Assembly (NCBI GenBank): GCA_902805675.1
Contig: CADCTA010000117.1
Span: forward strand, 1-64,000
Length of the DNA: 64,000 bases
Direction: 5' to 3'
From: an uncultured Chthoniobacterales bacterium
Lineage (GTDB): Bacteria; Verrucomicrobiota; Verrucomicrobiia; Chthoniobacterales; UBA10450
The number at the start of each line of letters is the position of its first letter. Within the stretch, counting starts at the first letter, position 1. The notes beneath the pieces were generated by a model. It was not told the origin of the DNA, made no database searches, and worked only from the letters and a program-made list of their open reading frames with translations. The translations under genes were made by a program, and so were the position numbers. Shown here piece after piece: positions 62,301 to 64,000 of this stretch.

Positions 62301-62810
62301 CGCGAGTCGGCAATCGCAAGAACGCTCGCGCCTGGCTTGTATACCGCCATCGTGCGCGGGGCGAACAGCTCCACCGGCGTCGCCCTAGTTGAGGCATACG
62401 ACGGTGACCGTTCGAGCCTTACGAAGCTGGCGAACATCAGCTCGCGCGGCTTCGTGGAAACGGGCGACAACGTGATGATCGGCGGGTTTATCGTGGGTGA
62501 CCAAAGCAGCGGGATCCGCGTGGTCGCACGCGCGATCGGGCCATCCTTGAAGGCGCAGCTCCCGCAGGCGCTCGACGATCCGACGCTTCAGCTCGTCGAC
62601 CAAAACGGGAATACGATCCGCGCGAACGACAACTGGAAGGACTCACCTGATCGCGGGGCGATCGAGACCGCAGGGCTTGCCCCGACAGCGGACGCAGAGT
62701 CAGCGCTCGTCGCCACGCTCACCCCGGCGCCATACACCGCGATCGTTCGCGGCCGGGGTGACACGGCCGGTGTCGGCTTGGTGGAAGTCTACCACATCCC
62801 CAATCCTTAG
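59385..62810 (+). CDS. Secreted reprolysin-type zinc metalloprotease with C-terminal 133-aa repeats
   Basis: This 1141-residue protein has a signal peptide (MISSLRPRLLATVLGVFGVA) and a propeptide-like region. The metalloprotease active site HEIGHQFGGNH (zinc residues about 372, 376, 382) is of the M12B/reprolysin kind. About 500-600 is a PPC-like beta domain and about 620-860 Ig-like segments. The last 260 residues are two copies of a repeat 133 aa long (starts about 882 and 1015) with NISTRLRVQTGDNVLIGG and NDNWKDS. The repeats are likely for surface retention or adhesion. A decayed copy of the repeat follows downstream. Confidence 0.92.
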   Translation: MISSLRPRLLATVLGVFGVATFLSPQPAAAANAASASPDRIWKSADSMPAAPVNGRVEIKTSQFKAFTVDRAQLSTSLSQAPMEFTAAANGSGPAEITLPKPDGSFARFRIEEVALMEPGLAAKYPGIKTYRGRGIDDPTAMLQLDVNPETMHAQVLSPSGAWYVDPYWQGNGSLYMSYAKNDLLSGDRQFECLVDHDHSKDGTTRTAAATGGATAAKAATAGTMLRSYRIAFATSAQYSLYHGGAAMEVPKILAAIVTMNNRVSGVYETELGIRMILVENQEVIIATTTNPTPYSDTPGDIGTNPAYLDQKIGEPNYDIGHVVTTGSGGIAGLGVVCRGFNVVSGGSAKARGTTGTNPPVGDGFWIDFVAHEIGHQFGGNHTFDGTGSNCGTNQNDETAYEVGSGTTIQAYAGICGNQNTQRNSDPFFHFISLKEMFGFASGAAGRAPVVVQKNASSGDGPPEEEEANPGSGTLNPTGPEVTWKGTAPGGASEGELSCVEGVNCDTFILTLSGDAGDWANKVAQITFTWPSPVDDYDIYVRKGSVNGPLVASSASSSQPEVVTIDPAVRDVGTGQFAVRVVYFAAVGAAGQYNAVAKPIDLTTPGDAPTCAVLTPTGNLPPTAEAGPNYKIPARTPFTLTATNASDPNGDPITFIWEEADLGPGPKDANTPDDGRNPLFRDFVPKLSPSRTFPSFPYILNNANVPPVTYTGTSPTGAVCAAGRTCVTGETLPTTTRELNFNLTARDNIFGGWTMDAMKLDVIDGGKGFAVTAPNAPATVEGGSALTVTWDVANTTGPEINTTNVNILVALDAALGPNGEEPVFRMLLANTPNDGSEVVTLPKVNTSKARIMVQAVGNVFFDISDADFTIATPGVGPLPSQLLNISTRLRVQTGDNVLIGGFIVTGDAPKKVVLRAVGPSLSSGGTPVAGRLDDPTLELLDSAGNPLAFNDNWKDSEGRPEVESQGLQPTDDRESAIARTLAPGLYTAIVRGANSSTGVALVEAYDGDRSSLTKLANISSRGFVETGDNVMIGGFIVGDQSSGIRVVARAIGPSLKAQLPQALDDPTLQLVDQNGNTIRANDNWKDSPDRGAIETAGLAPTADAESALVATLTPAPYTAIVRGRGDTAGVGLVEVYHIPNP

Positions 62811-62929
62811 GTTTGCCTGCTCACAGCAGCGGAGGAATTAGCGCCGCGCGCGCTCCGAGAGCGGGGCGCGCGCGTTGCTGCCTCACTAGCGCGCGCTAGC
62901 GGGCTCTGGCAGGCAACCTCTCGTCCGTA

Positions 62930-63210
62930 AGGCCGTTCGGGGGTTGGCGCTCGCGGCCGGCCTTTGCACCGCCGGCGTCCGCGGTGTCGACGACCGGGAA
63001 GCCATCGCGCTCGCAGCAGTCTCTGGCCTCGAGCGGGAGGCGACTCCCAGTTGGCAAACATCGCCACGCGCGGCTCAGTCGAAACCGGACAACATCCTGA
63101 TCGGCGGCTTAATCCTCCGCGGGAACTAGGCGACCCGTGTTGCTGCGTGCGATCGGACCGACGTTGGCTGCGCAGGCTGTACCCAGCACGTCGCGACTCA
63201 GGTAACGCTG
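62930..63210 (+). pseudogene. Decayed copy of the metalloprotease C-terminal repeat domain
   Basis: Reading across frames recovers LALAAGLCTAGVRG, then QLANIATRGSVETG, then DNILIGGLILRGN followed by a TAG, then VLLRAIGPTLAAQAVPSTSR in yet another frame. These match the intact repeats of the upstream protein (LAPGLYTAIVRG, KLANISSRGFVETG, DNVMIGGFIV). At least two frameshifts and a stop are present and there is no start codon. It is the remnant of a related surface-protein gene or of a further repeat. Confidence 0.8.
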
Positions 63211-63341
63211 TTGTTTAACTTCGGTGCTGCACCCGAAGGCCGGCGTCGACGCGCACCCAAGCCGCGACGGTGGTCGATTACCGGCTCACGGCAGCCGTTC
63301 GGATATCCGCTGCTGCGCCGCCAGCGGGGGACGAGATCACC

Positions 63342-63824
63342 TTAGTAAGTCACCTTCTTCGGCAGCGTCTTGGCTGCTTCGATCCACTCGCCGACCTGCT
63401 TTTCGTTAGGCACCTTGCCGGTGACTTTCTTCGCGTCGTTCACCTGCTGGAGCTTCACTTGTAGGTTTGAGGCATTGCGTTGGGCGAGCTCCGCCACTGT
63501 GTTCACGCCCGCGGCCTCGAGCAGCTCGGCGGTCTGCCCGGCGATCCCCTTGATGCGGAAGAGGTCCGCGTAGTTTACGAACTTCAGGATCTGCGCGGCA
63601 GGCAACCCGCTCCGGGCTGCCATCTCCTCGCGGCCTCGCGCGGTGGCTCCCTCCTCCAGCAAGTCATTCACGTTGTTGATACCGGCAGCGTTGAGCTTGG
63701 CTTCGGTCGCCTCGGCGATTCCTTGAATTGACGTCAGCTTCGTCTTTGCAGCGTTGGGCTTGTCTGCCGCCTCAACATGCAAAGCCATCGAACCAGCGAC
63801 GAGAAGGGCAGGGAGCAATTTCAT
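63342..63824 (-). CDS. Exported DUF4332-type helix-hairpin-helix protein
   Basis: This 160-residue protein has a signal-like N-terminus (KLLPALLVAGSMALHVEAAD). Repeated HhH units follow: LTSIQGIAEATEAKLNAAGI then NNVNDLLEEGATARGREEMA, and YADLFRIKGIAGQTAELLEA. DUF4332 proteins bear HhH motifs that usually bind DNA; an exported form is odd, and the signal may instead be a membrane anchor. Its ATG overlaps an upstream TGA by four bases. Confidence 0.82.
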   Translation of the reverse strand: MKLLPALLVAGSMALHVEAADKPNAAKTKLTSIQGIAEATEAKLNAAGINNVNDLLEEGATARGREEMAARSGLPAAQILKFVNYADLFRIKGIAGQTAELLEAAGVNTVAELAQRNASNLQVKLQQVNDAKKVTGKVPNEKQVGEWIEAAKTLPKKVTY

Positions 63825-63985
63825 GCTCCGATCGTAGAGCGGCGACCGATTTCCGCGAGCACGAACGCATGATCCGGCTCGCCGCGGATCGCGAGCGGCT
63901 GTGTGTCGAGATGATCAGAGCCGACGAGTTGGTGGCGTTCAATGTCGCACCGAAAGGTCGCGATGCCTGCGGTGGAAGCGCGTGT
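63821..63985 (-). other. Possible 3' end of a gene upstream of the DUF4332 gene
   Basis: A frame ending in TGA that overlaps the DUF4332 ATG (ATGA) runs left-to-right on the minus strand as ATFRCDIERHQLVGSDHLDT, then PDHAFVLAEIGRRSTIGA. An in-frame TAG at 63986-63988 closes it after about 54 codons with no ATG visible. The residue composition looks protein-like. It could be the last part of a decayed gene or chance. Confidence 0.25.
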
Positions 63986-64000
63986 CTACACGTGATCGCC

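Overview
The window is about 64 kb of GC-rich, gene-dense chromosome from what looks like a member of the Verrucomicrobiota, possibly the Spartobacteria/Chthoniobacter side. This is inferred from gene content: a PEP-CTERM-type surface protein, a giant secreted metalloprotease ending in 133-residue repeats, many small conserved hypotheticals, REP-like hairpin repeats and an omega subunit of a divergent type. No rRNA operon is present. One tRNA (Gln, CTG) is present. No prophage, insertion sequence, CRISPR array or integrase was seen.

Layout. 1-10.3 kb is housekeeping: the 3' end of rpoC with its terminator, a PduO-type cobalamin adenosyltransferase, a D-2-hydroxyacid dehydrogenase, rpsB-tsf, a DUF892 ferritin-like protein with a Lys/Ser tail, a polymerase-less LigD, an exported amidohydrolase, and purS-purQ with overlapping start and stop. 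10.3-18 kb holds tyrS, tadA, tRNA-Gln, a response-regulator/metallo-beta-lactamase fusion, an exostosin-like glycosyltransferase, a lone receiver domain and a TPR membrane protein followed by a 13-bp minisatellite. 18-24 kb carries the PEP-CTERM protein, a H+-pyrophosphatase with a readable promoter, an MscS channel with a cyclic-nucleotide domain, and DUF423.

24-29 kb has a DUF1801 protein, an M2 (ACE-like) peptidase and a minus-strand group of small exported proteins containing a frameshifted SET-domain gene. 29-35.7 kb is the most coherent system: a seven-gene plus-strand cluster for an exported molybdenum hydroxylase of the PaoABC/isoquinoline-oxidoreductase kind (Tat-type 2Fe-2S subunit, molybdopterin subunit, FAD subunit with four extra cysteines), a small Cys protein, XdhC and MocA. 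Two REP-like elements lie inside it, and the downstream genes overlap by four bases.

35.7-49 kb is mostly single genes and hypotheticals: DUF3347, DUF5069, a Tat-type metallo-hydrolase, DUF2726, a double GNAT, NYN-LOTUS, thioredoxin-like ferredoxin, a PLP decarboxylase, Sir2, STAS, AlkB and several small basic or secreted proteins. 49-57 kb has an AtoE-like fatty-acid transporter, a voltage-gated-type K+ channel, a cupin, a transglutaminase-like protein with an acidic insert, and a GAF-LOV histidine kinase that should sense blue light. 57-64 kb has rpoZ, a DbpA/DeaD-type RNA helicase, the 1141-residue metalloprotease, a decayed copy of its C-terminal repeat, and a DUF4332 helix-hairpin-helix protein.

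I found no wholly novel multi-gene machine. The best leads are the LOV kinase, the Mo-hydroxylase cluster with its coupled Cys protein, the frameshifted SET gene, the repeat-protease with its decayed neighbour, the REC-MBL fusion, the 20-bp-phased GTGTCA repeats, and several families of hairpin repeats.
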